This document shows, piece after piece, positions 28,375-36,978 of a DNA stretch of 64,000 bases. The stretch comes from Bacteroidota bacterium. Lineage in GTDB: Bacteria; Bacteroidota; Ignavibacteria; Kryptoniales; JAKASW01. The notes under the pieces were generated by a model. The model was not told the DNA's origin. It saw nothing but the letters and a program-made list of their open reading frames with translations, and ran no database searches. Each line of letters begins with the position of its first letter. Position 1 is the stretch's first letter. The position numbers were made by a program, and so were the translations under genes. The DNA is taken from the NCBI GenBank assembly GCA_021825585.1, contig JAKAGT010000010.1, positions 62,001-126,000 of the forward strand, given 5' to 3'.

Positions 28375-30120
28375 TCAGGTAATATCAAGTTTCTTCCTCC
28401 ATACTTCACAATCACTTTCAGGCACAGCGATCCATAATATTTTACGAGGACGTGTCATGGCGACATAAACCGTTCTAAGTTCTTCTTTTTGTTTACTGGA
28501 CAAAGTCTTTTTAGGAAATAGTAAAGTCTCATAATTTGAGTTGCCTGCTTTGTGAGCAAGAACCAACATGACCGCCTCGAAAGTCTTGCCTTTGGCTGAG
28601 TGAATTGTTCCCAAAAAACACTCAGCGTTTGATGGTTGGGCATCCATTTTAAATAGATTCTTTATGGCCACATCTGATTTCTTAGCATGTGTGCTCAACT
28701 TAATGTTGATCTTATCACTCAAGAGGAGCTGGTTTGCTTCGGCTATCCACTGCTTCAACACTGCTTCGCGAGTCGGGGGCAAGAGATTAGCGAATTGAAA
28801 AATCTTGTTCCGATAGCTCTTGAAGCCTAGCTCTTCAATTTTGTTATTGATGAATTCCTCGGAACAGAATTTTAGGCCTGGCTCCACTGCCTTATGGTAT
28901 CCCCTTTCAATTGATCTGAAACCTCTTCTAAAATCTCCGCTTTCCAGCAAAAACTTTCCAAAAACAATTTCTCTCACATAGCCATGATTAGTGAGCCACG
29001 GCTCTTCGGTTTCTTCAATGGTTGATACTCCGCACCATTTGCCTACAACACGGCGGCTCCGGAATAGCACGGCGACATCCTCTGAATTAATAGTGATCTG
29101 TCTGTCCTTGCAACACTGCAGGTATTCTTGCACAATCTGGTTTACACTTTTTTCGTCCTCTTTGTGCATTACTACGCGGGGCTTGTAATTGTAATCCTTG
29201 TCTGCTCCTATCACTTCGTAGTTTGGGATGCCAAGAAGATGTCGGCTACAATCACAGATGGATCTTGAACTCCTCCTGTTCTCATTCAGATCTATTCGAC
29301 ACCACTTCTCCAGTTCATATTTCTTCGTGAATAGTTCTGGCCTAGCATTATTCCATTCAAAGATTGCTTGGTCAGGGTCTCCAATCAAAGCAATTTGATT
29401 CAAGCCCTTGTCCTTCAATATGTCAATAATTGCTATTTGTAGGTCATTTGTATCCTGACCTTCGTCAATAATGAAGTGTGAAAACCTATTCAGGATGCCT
29501 TTCCCTATGAGACTGTAATCCTTCAAGATTCTATGCGCGATGTATATCGCGTCGGACTGGTTGGCTTTTCCGTCTTTGAAAAGTGTCTCTTTCGAGCTTC
29601 GAATGTGATTCCGTAAATGGAGATATTTACCTCCAAAGAAGGTATTGAGAATATTTCCGATGGGTATCACTTCCCCTGCGATATCGAAACTGAATAGATC
29701 AAAATATTGATAGAAAGCTTTTTCTCCATTGCCTAGGTTCGGATAATACCATCTGTTGTAAGGTTCTCCGACTAACTCTGGACGTTTTCCGCAGCTCATT
29801 ATCAGGTGGCCAAATGGCAAGAAGATGTATTGATTTATGAAACTATCGATGGTTCCGATGAAGTGAGGGTATCCTACAGGAGTTTTGACATTAAAGGCTT
29901 CTTTGAGTTTCTTTTCTATTTCTTGCCAAGCCACATTTGTAAAAGAAAGTGCTGCAATACCTTTACGGGAAAAATCAAATTGGGGATCATGAAGCAATCG
30001 GGCGATCCGCGCGGCAACCGAATATGTCTTGCCGCTACCTGGACAGGCCTTCACGACAAAAATTCCATCCTGGTTGACTACTCTTTTTTGCTGTGCCGAC
30101 AATGAATCTTCATTTATCAT
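28375..30120 (-). CDS. gajB: GajB-like UvrD/PcrA-type helicase (Gabija-type)
   Basis: A 581-residue SF1A helicase with all core motifs: Q motif LSAQQKRVV, Walker A ACPGSGKT, DEGQD in motif II, IGDPDQAIFEWNN in motif III, IHSAKGKTFEAVM in motif V and YVAMTRPRKILW in motif VI. I start it at ATG 30118-30120, which overlaps the gajA-like stop by 11 bases (ATGATAAATGA), indicating coupling. The frame is open upstream inside gajA but without homology. A UvrD-like helicase directly after a class 2 OLD nuclease gene is the Gabija anti-phage arrangement. It is somewhat longer than the GajB proteins I know of (about 500 residues). Confidence 0.88.
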   Translation of the reverse strand: MINEDSLSAQQKRVVNQDGIFVVKACPGSGKTYSVAARIARLLHDPQFDFSRKGIAALSFTNVAWQEIEKKLKEAFNVKTPVGYPHFIGTIDSFINQYIFLPFGHLIMSCGKRPELVGEPYNRWYYPNLGNGEKAFYQYFDLFSFDIAGEVIPIGNILNTFFGGKYLHLRNHIRSSKETLFKDGKANQSDAIYIAHRILKDYSLIGKGILNRFSHFIIDEGQDTNDLQIAIIDILKDKGLNQIALIGDPDQAIFEWNNARPELFTKKYELEKWCRIDLNENRRSSRSICDCSRHLLGIPNYEVIGADKDYNYKPRVVMHKEDEKSVNQIVQEYLQCCKDRQITINSEDVAVLFRSRRVVGKWCGVSTIEETEEPWLTNHGYVREIVFGKFLLESGDFRRGFRSIERGYHKAVEPGLKFCSEEFINNKIEELGFKSYRNKIFQFANLLPPTREAVLKQWIAEANQLLLSDKINIKLSTHAKKSDVAIKNLFKMDAQPSNAECFLGTIHSAKGKTFEAVMLVLAHKAGNSNYETLLFPKKTLSSKQKEELRTVYVAMTRPRKILWIAVPESDCEVWRKKLDIT

Positions 30121-31957
30121 TAACAGCCCACTTGATTCCCTTTTGGATATAATCTGGGACAATAAACTTGGACCTAAGCTCTTCAAAATGATCTTGTAGA
30201 TGCATCGCAAGCTTGTGAGCTAATTCAGATTTGTCTCTAAAGGAATCGAGTTTGTCTAGCAGGTCCATGGCCCGTTCTTCATTACTTCCTTCGCGCTTTA
30301 ACTTAGTATGGGTATGAATTCCTTCGTAAATCTCACGCATTATTTTTTCGTTTTCATCCGAAGCAGTGAATAATTCATACTCGAAAGTCTTTCGTGCTAA
30401 AAGGACATCGACATTGCCTTTCTTCAGGCTCTCTGCGATCAAAGCCCGTGGCGACTTGTTCCCGCCATTCCTGTGGCTGTCATCATCTGTTAGGAGCGCA
30501 CAATGTATGTTGAGTTTCTTTGCGCCGTCTTTATCCGAAGCTATGAAGAGATTAGCAAAATGTTCAAACGCAACTCCGCCGACGACCACTACTTCTATGC
30601 CTTTCCGTGCTATGTCATATTTTATCTCTTTGTGACCGTCGTCTTTGCCTTCGTTAGCAAGGTGATCCATGATCTTTGAAAATATCGGAAGTAATAGTCC
30701 TTCAGAAATTCCTTCAACTAAAATTATTCCCTTTGAGAAAAACAATTGCGACTTTGTAACATCAAGAAACTTAGAAAGGTATTTCCTGTTTTCTGGTGAC
30801 AGATTGGAGTCTTTCAATGCCAGAGAAGAGACTTCACCAAAGTTCCTCCTCATCACCGTAATAAACTCAAGATTTGTTTTAGCAGTTATTGTTGGGGAAT
30901 GAGATGTAATGAATATCTGGATATCTTTGTCCTCAAACGAGTTAATGTATTTGAAAAAAGTGTTTTGCATCTGAGGGTGCAAGTGCGCTTCAGGTTCCTC
31001 AATTAGCAAAGCATGATAATAGCCCTTTTCCTTTCTATTGATCAAATCTCCCAAGACTGTTGCCGCGTAGATTAAGTTGTTCTCTCCAAGTCCGTTTTGA
31101 AATAGAGTGAAGTATCTTTGCTCTGCTCCATGTTGGATCTTTTCTTCACTTAAAATCGGAATCTGCAACTGAAGGTTATTTATGATATCGTCATATTCGT
31201 ACCCCGAGAATCCAACTTCTATTTCTTTATTGTCGCCTTGAATGGATGATTCTTTGAAATGTTTATTGACCTTCGTCTCCCCTTCCGCTATCAAGTATTT
31301 CCAATCGTTACCATCGTCATTGAGCCAATTTACTAGCTTGTCCGCAAGTTCCTTCTTTTTCTCCTTATCCAATTTCTGTGTACCACCATCTTTGGTGTAT
31401 TGCAGTAAGCTTTCGAACAGCGAAACCAACTTATTATTGTGGCTGTACGGTCGCAGCTTTTGTGTTGCATCCCTCAGCGCATCCAAGAATGTGTAGTCTA
31501 TGAATTGAAGGGGCTCAGAAGGAACACCCTGCCCTTCATTCGTGCCACCCCATATTTTCCAGCGAGGTATCTTTCTGTCGTTTTTCTCTTCCAACCGATA
31601 ACGAAAATGAATCTGGATTTCTTGAGACTCGACGTTGTCTTTATCTTGAAAGAGCAACTCATTGAACAGGCCGCGTTCAGAATCGTCTTCAATATGAAAA
31701 TGCAAATCAAACTCGATCTCAGGCAGCGTAACAGTACTGCTATCTTTATCAATGTGGAAGTCGGACGGTCGAATACCGATGTCCCGCCATTGCTTGCCAT
31801 ACCCAAGACAAATCCTCAAAGCGTCGATCATCGACGACTTGCCCGAATTGTTTTCACCAATGAAAACATTGACCCCTTTGTTGAAGGTCAAATCTAAAGA
31901 TTCAATGCAGCGGAAATTACGGATCTTGAATTCTCGCAAGTACATAGGTGATTTCAT
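30110..31957 (-). CDS. gajA: GajA-like OLD-family ATPase with TOPRIM nuclease domain (Gabija-type)
   Basis: A 615-residue protein. The ABC/SMC-like ATPase has Walker A GENNSGKSS near residue 35, a signature-like GLGENNLIYAA near 290, Walker B LLIEEPEAHLHPQ near 320 and a histidine switch ITSHSPTI. The C-terminal TOPRIM domain has the glutamate in ILVEGISEGLLLP and the acidic pair in LLTDDDSHR. OLD proteins nick or cut DNA; in Gabija, GajA forms a complex with GajB. The ATG overlaps the DUF2130 stop by four bases (ATGA), and the stop overlaps the helicase start. Sampled lines read about 43-48% G+C against about 53% in the left part of the window, which hints at horizontal transfer. Confidence 0.88.
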   Translation of the reverse strand: MKSPMYLREFKIRNFRCIESLDLTFNKGVNVFIGENNSGKSSMIDALRICLGYGKQWRDIGIRPSDFHIDKDSSTVTLPEIEFDLHFHIEDDSERGLFNELLFQDKDNVESQEIQIHFRYRLEEKNDRKIPRWKIWGGTNEGQGVPSEPLQFIDYTFLDALRDATQKLRPYSHNNKLVSLFESLLQYTKDGGTQKLDKEKKKELADKLVNWLNDDGNDWKYLIAEGETKVNKHFKESSIQGDNKEIEVGFSGYEYDDIINNLQLQIPILSEEKIQHGAEQRYFTLFQNGLGENNLIYAATVLGDLINRKEKGYYHALLIEEPEAHLHPQMQNTFFKYINSFEDKDIQIFITSHSPTITAKTNLEFITVMRRNFGEVSSLALKDSNLSPENRKYLSKFLDVTKSQLFFSKGIILVEGISEGLLLPIFSKIMDHLANEGKDDGHKEIKYDIARKGIEVVVVGGVAFEHFANLFIASDKDGAKKLNIHCALLTDDDSHRNGGNKSPRALIAESLKKGNVDVLLARKTFEYELFTASDENEKIMREIYEGIHTHTKLKREGSNEERAMDLLDKLDSFRDKSELAHKLAMHLQDHFEELRSKFIVPDYIQKGIKWAVNDK

Positions 31958-33222
31958 TCTCCAGTTTGGTTTTCGTTCGAACCCAACAGCTTCATATCCA
32001 AGCCTTCAATCTCCTGCATTGTCTTGCCCGCGATGCCCTGCAAGTCTCCGTACATACCAACCGTCGCTACCATCACGTGTTCGATCTGCTCTTCTCTCTT
32101 GGCCCACTGCTTCGTGATGGCTTTCTTCTCCCTATCCAGGTTTTCCTGCATCGTGGAAAAAGCCTCGACGATAGCCTGCACGCGCTGCCGGAAGCGCGGG
32201 CCGGTAAGATACTGATATACCATCTCCATCTTGGTTTGCTGACCTTCAGTGGCAAGTCGGGCGGAGGCCGTCTCAATGAGTCCCTGACGCAGCAGGAGCG
32301 CAACTGCCAAGGCAGCTTTGGGAGTCGTAACGTAAACGCCATCAACCAGGTCGAAGAGGTCAACATTCTTTGGCAGCGATTGTGACACTATTACGGCAAT
32401 CTCGGCCTTCGCGGCTCGCTGATCTTCGCGGAGCTTCGGCAGCCACGAATCGCTCCAGGCTTTCGTACGCTTCGATTCCCAAATTATTGTTCCACTCTGC
32501 TGGCCGAGCGGACTGACAACTCTTTGCAGAACATCGCCGCCGTGTTCGCCCTTGGCAACGGGTTCAATCAGGTCATGTGGAAATTTGGAGCGCAACAAGC
32601 TTTCCAGCTCAAGCTCCTGGACCTCACCCTGCAGCTGCTGCGAGCCTTGCTCAGCTTTTCGCTTCATCTCCTCAGCGAGTTTCTTTTGATCGTCAAGTTG
32701 CTTTTCCAACTCTCTAATCTTCATGGTAGAAGATTCATCGAGTTGTTTTTGGATTTTTACTCTTTCTTCCTTCAGCTTCTCCGAGTATTCTTTCTCTTTT
32801 TCGAGAGCTACTTCATCACGAAGCTCATTCTTTTCACGTTTAAGCTTTTCAATTTCGGCTTTGGCTTTATTAAGATCTTTTACCTGTCCGGATTTCTGTT
32901 CGAGTTCTCTCTGCAAAGACTTGATTTGCGCGTCCGTCTCTTCTTTCATTTCTTCACGAATGGACTTCTCCATCTTGAGTTTTTCAGAGTTGAGCTTTGC
33001 CTTGATTCCTTCGTTGATCTGCTTCTGGAGATGTTCTCGATCCTTTTCCAGTTTCTCTTTTTCCTCGTCTAAGGACTTGACCTTCTTCTCTAACTCTTTT
33101 TCTTTCTTTGCACTTTTCTCGTCATACTCTTTTTTGAGTTGCTCCTGGACCTGGCGATATAAGATTTCGCTAACATCGATTTTTGCGCCGCATTTCGGGC
33201 AGTTTATTGTTGGTTCTGCCAT
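31954..33222 (-). CDS. DUF2130 protein: zinc-ribbon, long coiled coil and PD-(D/E)xK-like nuclease domain
   Basis: A 422-residue protein. The N-terminal CPKCG (C8, C11) resembles half a zinc ribbon. A highly charged Lys/Glu coiled coil covers about residues 22-200. The DUF2130 domain follows, with a nuclease-like core: D230 in HGGDVLQRV and E249-S-K251 in TIIWESKRTK, matching PD-(D/E)xK spacing. The protein is uncharacterised in general. The stop overlaps the gajA-like start by four bases, making it the first gene of a coupled three-gene operon. The start is preceded by TGAGGT, and repeat R6 ends only 25 bases upstream, so the promoter must lie in or across the repeats. Confidence 0.88.
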   Translation of the reverse strand: MAEPTINCPKCGAKIDVSEILYRQVQEQLKKEYDEKSAKKEKELEKKVKSLDEEKEKLEKDREHLQKQINEGIKAKLNSEKLKMEKSIREEMKEETDAQIKSLQRELEQKSGQVKDLNKAKAEIEKLKREKNELRDEVALEKEKEYSEKLKEERVKIQKQLDESSTMKIRELEKQLDDQKKLAEEMKRKAEQGSQQLQGEVQELELESLLRSKFPHDLIEPVAKGEHGGDVLQRVVSPLGQQSGTIIWESKRTKAWSDSWLPKLREDQRAAKAEIAVIVSQSLPKNVDLFDLVDGVYVTTPKAALAVALLLRQGLIETASARLATEGQQTKMEMVYQYLTGPRFRQRVQAIVEAFSTMQENLDREKKAITKQWAKREEQIEHVMVATVGMYGDLQGIAGKTMQEIEGLDMKLLGSNENQTGE

Positions 33223-33247
33223 GGTTACCTCATGAATTCAAAAAATA

Positions 33248-33441
33248 GCACACTTGCCGCCTTGCGGCATCTCCCGTCAAAAAGATTTTGTATGTCGGGA
33301 TCCCGCAAAGCGGTGACCGCATCATTTAATAAATCTGATGCCAGAGCGGGAGATGACACAGAAGAAGCAATGATTTTCACTGATAAGAAAACAATATTTC
33401 TATCTGTGATCATCTTGTCTCTTTCCGTGTGTTCTGTGTGC
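33248..33441. repeat. Palindromic repeat R6, long composite form
   Basis: 194 bp. A GC-rich inner segment (starting GCACACTTGCCGCCTTGCGG, with GATCCCGCAAAGCGGTGACC) is followed by a standard repeat ending TTCTGTGTGC. It is about 95% identical by eye to R8 and of exactly the same length. It lies directly upstream of the DUF2130 operon. Confidence 0.85.
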
Positions 33442-33451
33442 TAAGAGCTTT

Positions 33452-33548
33452 GCACACCGAGAACACTGAAAAGGCACTGATTTTCATTGATAAGAAAATA
33501 GCATTTCTATCCGTGGTCATCTCGTTTCTTTCTGTGTATTCTGTGTGC
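33452..33548. repeat. Palindromic repeat R7, standard form
   Basis: 97 bp, from GCACACCGAGAACACTGAAA to TGTATTCTGTGTGC. About 15 of the first 20 bases match the reverse complement of the last 20, and inner parts also pair imperfectly (TGATAAGAAA with the complement of TTTCTATCCG). It is a good model copy of the family. Confidence 0.85.
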
Positions 33549-33558
33549 CAAAAACTTT

Positions 33559-33752
33559 GCACACTTGCCGCCTTGCGGCATCTCCCGTCAAAAAGATTTT
33601 GTATGTCGGGATCCCGCAAAGCGGTGACCGCATCATTTAATAAATCTGATGTCGGAGCGGGAGATGACACAGAAGAAGCAATGATTTTCACTGATAAGAA
33701 AACAATATCTCTATCTGTGGTCATCTTGTTTCTTTCTGTGTATTCTGCGTGC
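33559..33752. repeat. Palindromic repeat R8, long composite form
   Basis: 194 bp, a near-identical direct repeat of R6, with R7 between them. It marks the right-hand limit of the repeat family in this window. Confidence 0.85.
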
Positions 33753-34211
33753 CGTTGTTTTATTCTGTCACCCACTGCCATCGGGATTTTCGGTATGAGA
33801 TAAAGCTGGTTACTCATACAAGATATTGATCCAAAGAGTACTTTGGACAAATTCACTCTAGAATAGAGTTTTCCGAAATCATGACGGTCCGCCCTTCTGT
33901 AAATTGTGATCAGCCAGTCCCAAATTACTGTTGGGTAAAATTTATACGATATACCGAGGAATAACAAACGTCCGACCCGTTCGGCATGCCTAGTGCAATA
34001 TCAGGAATCAATTCCAACAAATCATCTTCTACAATAGTAGACAAATGTTCACCAAGAAAAATGTATCTCTCCTGAAAGAGAAAGTCAAGATGGTAGGTGT
34101 ATTGCAGGATAATATTAGTATCCCACTGAAAAACAGGAGGATACCAGGATAGGCAGACTATCTTTTATTGTGAAATATCAGATAGAATTCCGTCTATCTA
34201 CCTTAAAATAA
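33753..34211. other. AT-rich interval with possible decayed coding sequence
   Basis: 459 bases with no intact gene. On the minus strand, a stop-bounded frame without a start (reading ...WYPPVFQWDTNIILQYTY...) runs to a TAA and then appears to continue in a shifted frame (FLGISYKFYPTVIWDWLITI, then LYSRVNLSKVLFG and NQLYLIPKIPM) until it meets repeat R8. This looks like a degraded gene interrupted by a frameshift and by the repeat. I do not recognise the family. Confidence 0.35.
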
Positions 34212-34742
34212 CTACAGCAATACTGCGAATCCCAGCAACAACCGTCGGGCATAGATGTGATCTGTAAACCTCGGATAATGCGCAAGAAAAGACTGATATC
34301 GATATTCTACCCTAAGAAGGGCTCTCCCTCCAAATGTCATGATTTTCACGCCGCAACCCGCATTGAAGAGCGAAATAGCAGATTTATAATCGGCAGTCCG
34401 TACCAGCGGCTGGCTGAACGGCACCCCGTTGCCGATGCCGTATCCCACAAGCACGAACGGCACAAACGCAGAATACCCCATCCCGTAGCTATAGCACAAA
34501 TTGCCACTCACATTTATCGCATATGGCTGATCTTTGGAATCCCCGTAGAACAATTCCGGCTCAACAGAAAGGCCTTTGTATACATAAAGACCCGGACTGA
34601 ACGAAAGGGCGGTATACCAGTGGCTTCCAGTCGAATTAGAATACGAATTCAGGTCCGTAGACAGCGTCATCTCCCATCTCGGCAGAAACCCCTGACAAAA
34701 CCCAAGAGCCGGAAAGAGTATGACCAATAGAAGCGTTTTCAT
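34212..34742 (-). CDS. Small outer-membrane beta-barrel-like protein with signal peptide
   Basis: A 176-residue protein. A signal peptide (MKTLLLVILFPALGFC) is followed by alternating aromatic/polar strands (WYTALSFSPGLYVYKGLSVE, then YSAFVPFVLVGYGIGNG), and the last strand ends hydrophobic (LLLGFAVLL). This suggests an eight- to ten-stranded barrel. I chose ATG 34740-34742 because GGAGGAA lies seven bases before it; the ATG five codons upstream overlaps that ribosome site. Family and function are unknown. It is the first gene beyond the defence island. Confidence 0.65.
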   Translation of the reverse strand: MKTLLLVILFPALGFCQGFLPRWEMTLSTDLNSYSNSTGSHWYTALSFSPGLYVYKGLSVEPELFYGDSKDQPYAINVSGNLCYSYGMGYSAFVPFVLVGYGIGNGVPFSQPLVRTADYKSAISLFNAGCGVKIMTFGGRALLRVEYRYQSFLAHYPRFTDHIYARRLLLGFAVLL

Positions 34743-35114
34743 ATGAATTTCCTCCAATCTTGTTTGCCGTATACGATTAAGCCGTTTCCCTAAGCCCTCC
34801 TACAATCAGGACCATGAAGACCAACGCCGCGTCACTCCACGGGATTTGCCTTCATGACTGATTCTAACAATCTGAAGTCGATATGTCAACTCCAATTATC
34901 GTGATCGCAAGCGTGGCATCCCCGGTGTTACGCAATGCCGCCCTTGGAACGACCCCATACCTGCCCCACCAACTGCGTGTCCCGGCCGAAGTTCCTTGCA
35001 GATTGTCCTGCCATATTCGCGGAAAATTCAAACATTCAAGGAGAAGTGAAGTGCGCCCTCGGCTGCTTTGTGAGGCGCGTGCACAGGCGAGGGCGCTTTC
35101 TAATTACTGGAAGG
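34743..35114. other. Intergenic region with one hairpin
   Basis: 372 bases with no supportable gene. It contains the leader of the beta-barrel gene at 34742 and, at 35053-35096, a strong inverted repeat downstream of the lipoprotein gene. Confidence 0.45.
35053..35096. terminator. Possible terminator hairpin
   Basis: GCGCCCTCG (35053-35061) pairs with CGAGGGCGC (35088-35096), a perfect nine-base GC-rich stem. It lies about 20 bases downstream of the lipoprotein stop at 35115. A T-run is weak (TTTCT on the plus strand only), so it may stop transcription inefficiently or serve another structural role. Confidence 0.4.
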
Positions 35115-36119
35115 TTAATACGAACCTAATTCTGTTGCGGCTCCCGTTCCATACGCCGTCAGTTCGGCAGAGTAAAGATCTTTGTTCTCATTCCCTACCA
35201 TTTCATACTTCACGACCTTGCCGGGGACATCTGCCGTTCTCCATAGCCTGAGTGTGAACCCCTGCGTCAGGCCGAATTCCAACTGGTCGCATGTGAAAGT
35301 CCCCGCGGGAACCGTGACGCTCACGCCTTTCTTCACTACCGCACCATCGACCGATTCCGGCGTCAACTGCATCGGCGACGTGTACCAGCCCTCTGTAACA
35401 GGCACCTCTTTGGGAGATTCATTTCCGAACTTCGCCCGCATTCTCCTTATCGATTGAAGCTTGTCGCTGAACAAAACTTCCATGAGCATTGAATCTGACT
35501 TGGTCTGGAAGCTCACCTGCCACCATTCCTCACCGTTCGACAGTTTTGTAAGATAAGCCTTCCTCGTCAGGAATTCGTCTTTTCCGTTGGTGCTGATTTG
35601 CCAGTCGGTATACTGCCCCGGCTGGTATTTGCCCAGGTCGATACTGTAGCCGTAAGCATTGAAGACGTACTGGAATAGGAGCGGATAGAGTCTCGCGCCC
35701 ATCATAGAGAAGTAATTTCCTCCTTCAACCGCAACGCCTTGGTTTCGGGTCGGTGCCGCATTTGGAACGTAGTTTGCCGTAAGGGTTTTTCCGCCGTCGG
35801 AAGGCATAGAGACATTGTAGGAGGCGATGACATTATCCTGATACCTGACTGCGATGTAATAAGGGCCGATGTCCGAGAAGCTGAGTTTGGCCACTCCCGA
35901 GGAATCAACGGTTACGGTTTCACCGCTGCTGCAACTTACGACCGCGCCGACAAGGGCCGTGTTTCCCGGACCAAACACTCTTATTTTCATCGAGAATAGA
36001 TGCAGGCCGAGAGTATTGTACGCACCAAAACAACCCGCTAGCGTAATCGCGGTAAGCGCCGTGAAGAAGACGGTCGTGAGCCTCCTCGACCAGATACGGT
36101 AAATCGAACACTGGTTCAT
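35115..36119 (-). CDS. Putative lipoprotein of unknown function
   Basis: A 334-residue protein. The N terminus has a positively charged, then hydrophobic signal ending in the lipobox LAGC, followed by a beta-rich Ig-like segment (TALVGAVVSCSSGETVTVDS) and a larger domain with EEWWQVSFQTKSDSMLMEVL and VTVPAGTFTCDQLEFGL. The latter resembles DUF3108-like outer-membrane lipoprotein domains, but I cannot confirm this. The start at 36117-36119 is supported by AAGGAG upstream; the frame is open further but lacks a signal. It is next to another lipoprotein gene. Confidence 0.7.
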   Translation of the reverse strand: MNQCSIYRIWSRRLTTVFFTALTAITLAGCFGAYNTLGLHLFSMKIRVFGPGNTALVGAVVSCSSGETVTVDSSGVAKLSFSDIGPYYIAVRYQDNVIASYNVSMPSDGGKTLTANYVPNAAPTRNQGVAVEGGNYFSMMGARLYPLLFQYVFNAYGYSIDLGKYQPGQYTDWQISTNGKDEFLTRKAYLTKLSNGEEWWQVSFQTKSDSMLMEVLFSDKLQSIRRMRAKFGNESPKEVPVTEGWYTSPMQLTPESVDGAVVKKGVSVTVPAGTFTCDQLEFGLTQGFTLRLWRTADVPGKVVKYEMVGNENKDLYSAELTAYGTGAATELGSY

Positions 36120-36147
36120 CTTAGTGTACTCCTTTTTGTTTATCACA

Positions 36148-36873
36148 TTAGCTCCACGTGCCATAGTAAACCTGTGCACCCGAGGATGGGTCGTACTCCC
36201 ACCACTGGCCGGAGCCGTTTGACTGCCAGGTTGCCTTGAAAGTCATCTGAGCACCGGTATATACATCTACCTCGCCGCTTTTGTCTGTATTGTTCGTGAT
36301 TACAACCTTTTCGGTTACGGCACCACTGGCGTTATACACCAGGACAGTTCCTGTGACGGTGCCGTTGCTTGCAGTCGCCCAGTTGAACTGAATACCGATG
36401 CTGCTCGTATTAGAGTAGTAAATCGTGCAGTTCCCGCTTTTTCCGTCGCTGCTTGTCGTGCCTTTTAAAAAAGTCCAGTTATTGTAGGTTACGCTGTCTG
36501 TTTGTCCGTTGAATACCAGGCTCCACGAATAACTTCCGTCACTCTGCTTGACCGCCGACCAGGTGGCTGTAAAGCTGGAGGTTGAAGAGTGATAGGTCCA
36601 GGACCAGGTGGATCCGTTCTGTTTCGCTTGTCCGGTCTGGAAACTTTCAGCGAACGCAACCTGGAAATTCATTGTGGCGGACAGGCTCTTCGCCTCTATC
36701 GCTCCGAGGCTATCCGAAGTTGTATTTGGCCCTGTAAAAGTCGGAGTCGCCAGCTGCGGGGCCGTCGTTGTACCGGGCCCGGTAGGATTTGTGCCACTGC
36801 TGCTCTTTGAACAGCCTCCAATAAACGAAGCTGCGAGCACGATGGCATATAGTCCAACAAGTCTTCTTCTCAT
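36148..36873 (-). CDS. Putative lipoprotein, Ser/Thr-rich
   Basis: A 241-residue protein with a signal peptide ending in the lipobox IGGC (about C21), then a low-complexity linker (SKSSSGTNPTGPGTTT) and a beta-rich domain with repeated W-x-W patterns (STWSWTYHSSTSSFTATWSA). The C terminus reads GQWWEYDPSSGAQVYYGTWS. It is probably attached to the outer membrane. It lies 28 bases upstream of the previous lipoprotein start and so is co-transcribed with it. Confidence 0.7.
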   Translation of the reverse strand: MRRRLVGLYAIVLAASFIGGCSKSSSGTNPTGPGTTTAPQLATPTFTGPNTTSDSLGAIEAKSLSATMNFQVAFAESFQTGQAKQNGSTWSWTYHSSTSSFTATWSAVKQSDGSYSWSLVFNGQTDSVTYNNWTFLKGTTSSDGKSGNCTIYYSNTSSIGIQFNWATASNGTVTGTVLVYNASGAVTEKVVITNNTDKSGEVDVYTGAQMTFKATWQSNGSGQWWEYDPSSGAQVYYGTWS

Positions 36874-36978
36874 GTCGTATTTCTCCTTCTTAAAACATGT
36901 TATTGATGCTTATGCCCGGATGAAGTTCAGTACGCCTGGGAATTCGAGCAACTGTACAAACGTACGGTTTTGCATGGG

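Noticed and set aside
24805-33752. CRISPR array
   Set aside because: The repeats are 84-194 bp, palindromic, diverged and separated by whole genes. There are no regular spacers and no cas genes.
33410-33967. A 185-codon minus-strand frame upstream of the DUF2130 gene
   Set aside because: Most of it is the palindromic repeats translated (TEYTERN, MTTDR, SDLLNDAVTALRDPD). Only the first part might derive from a decayed gene, which is reported separately.
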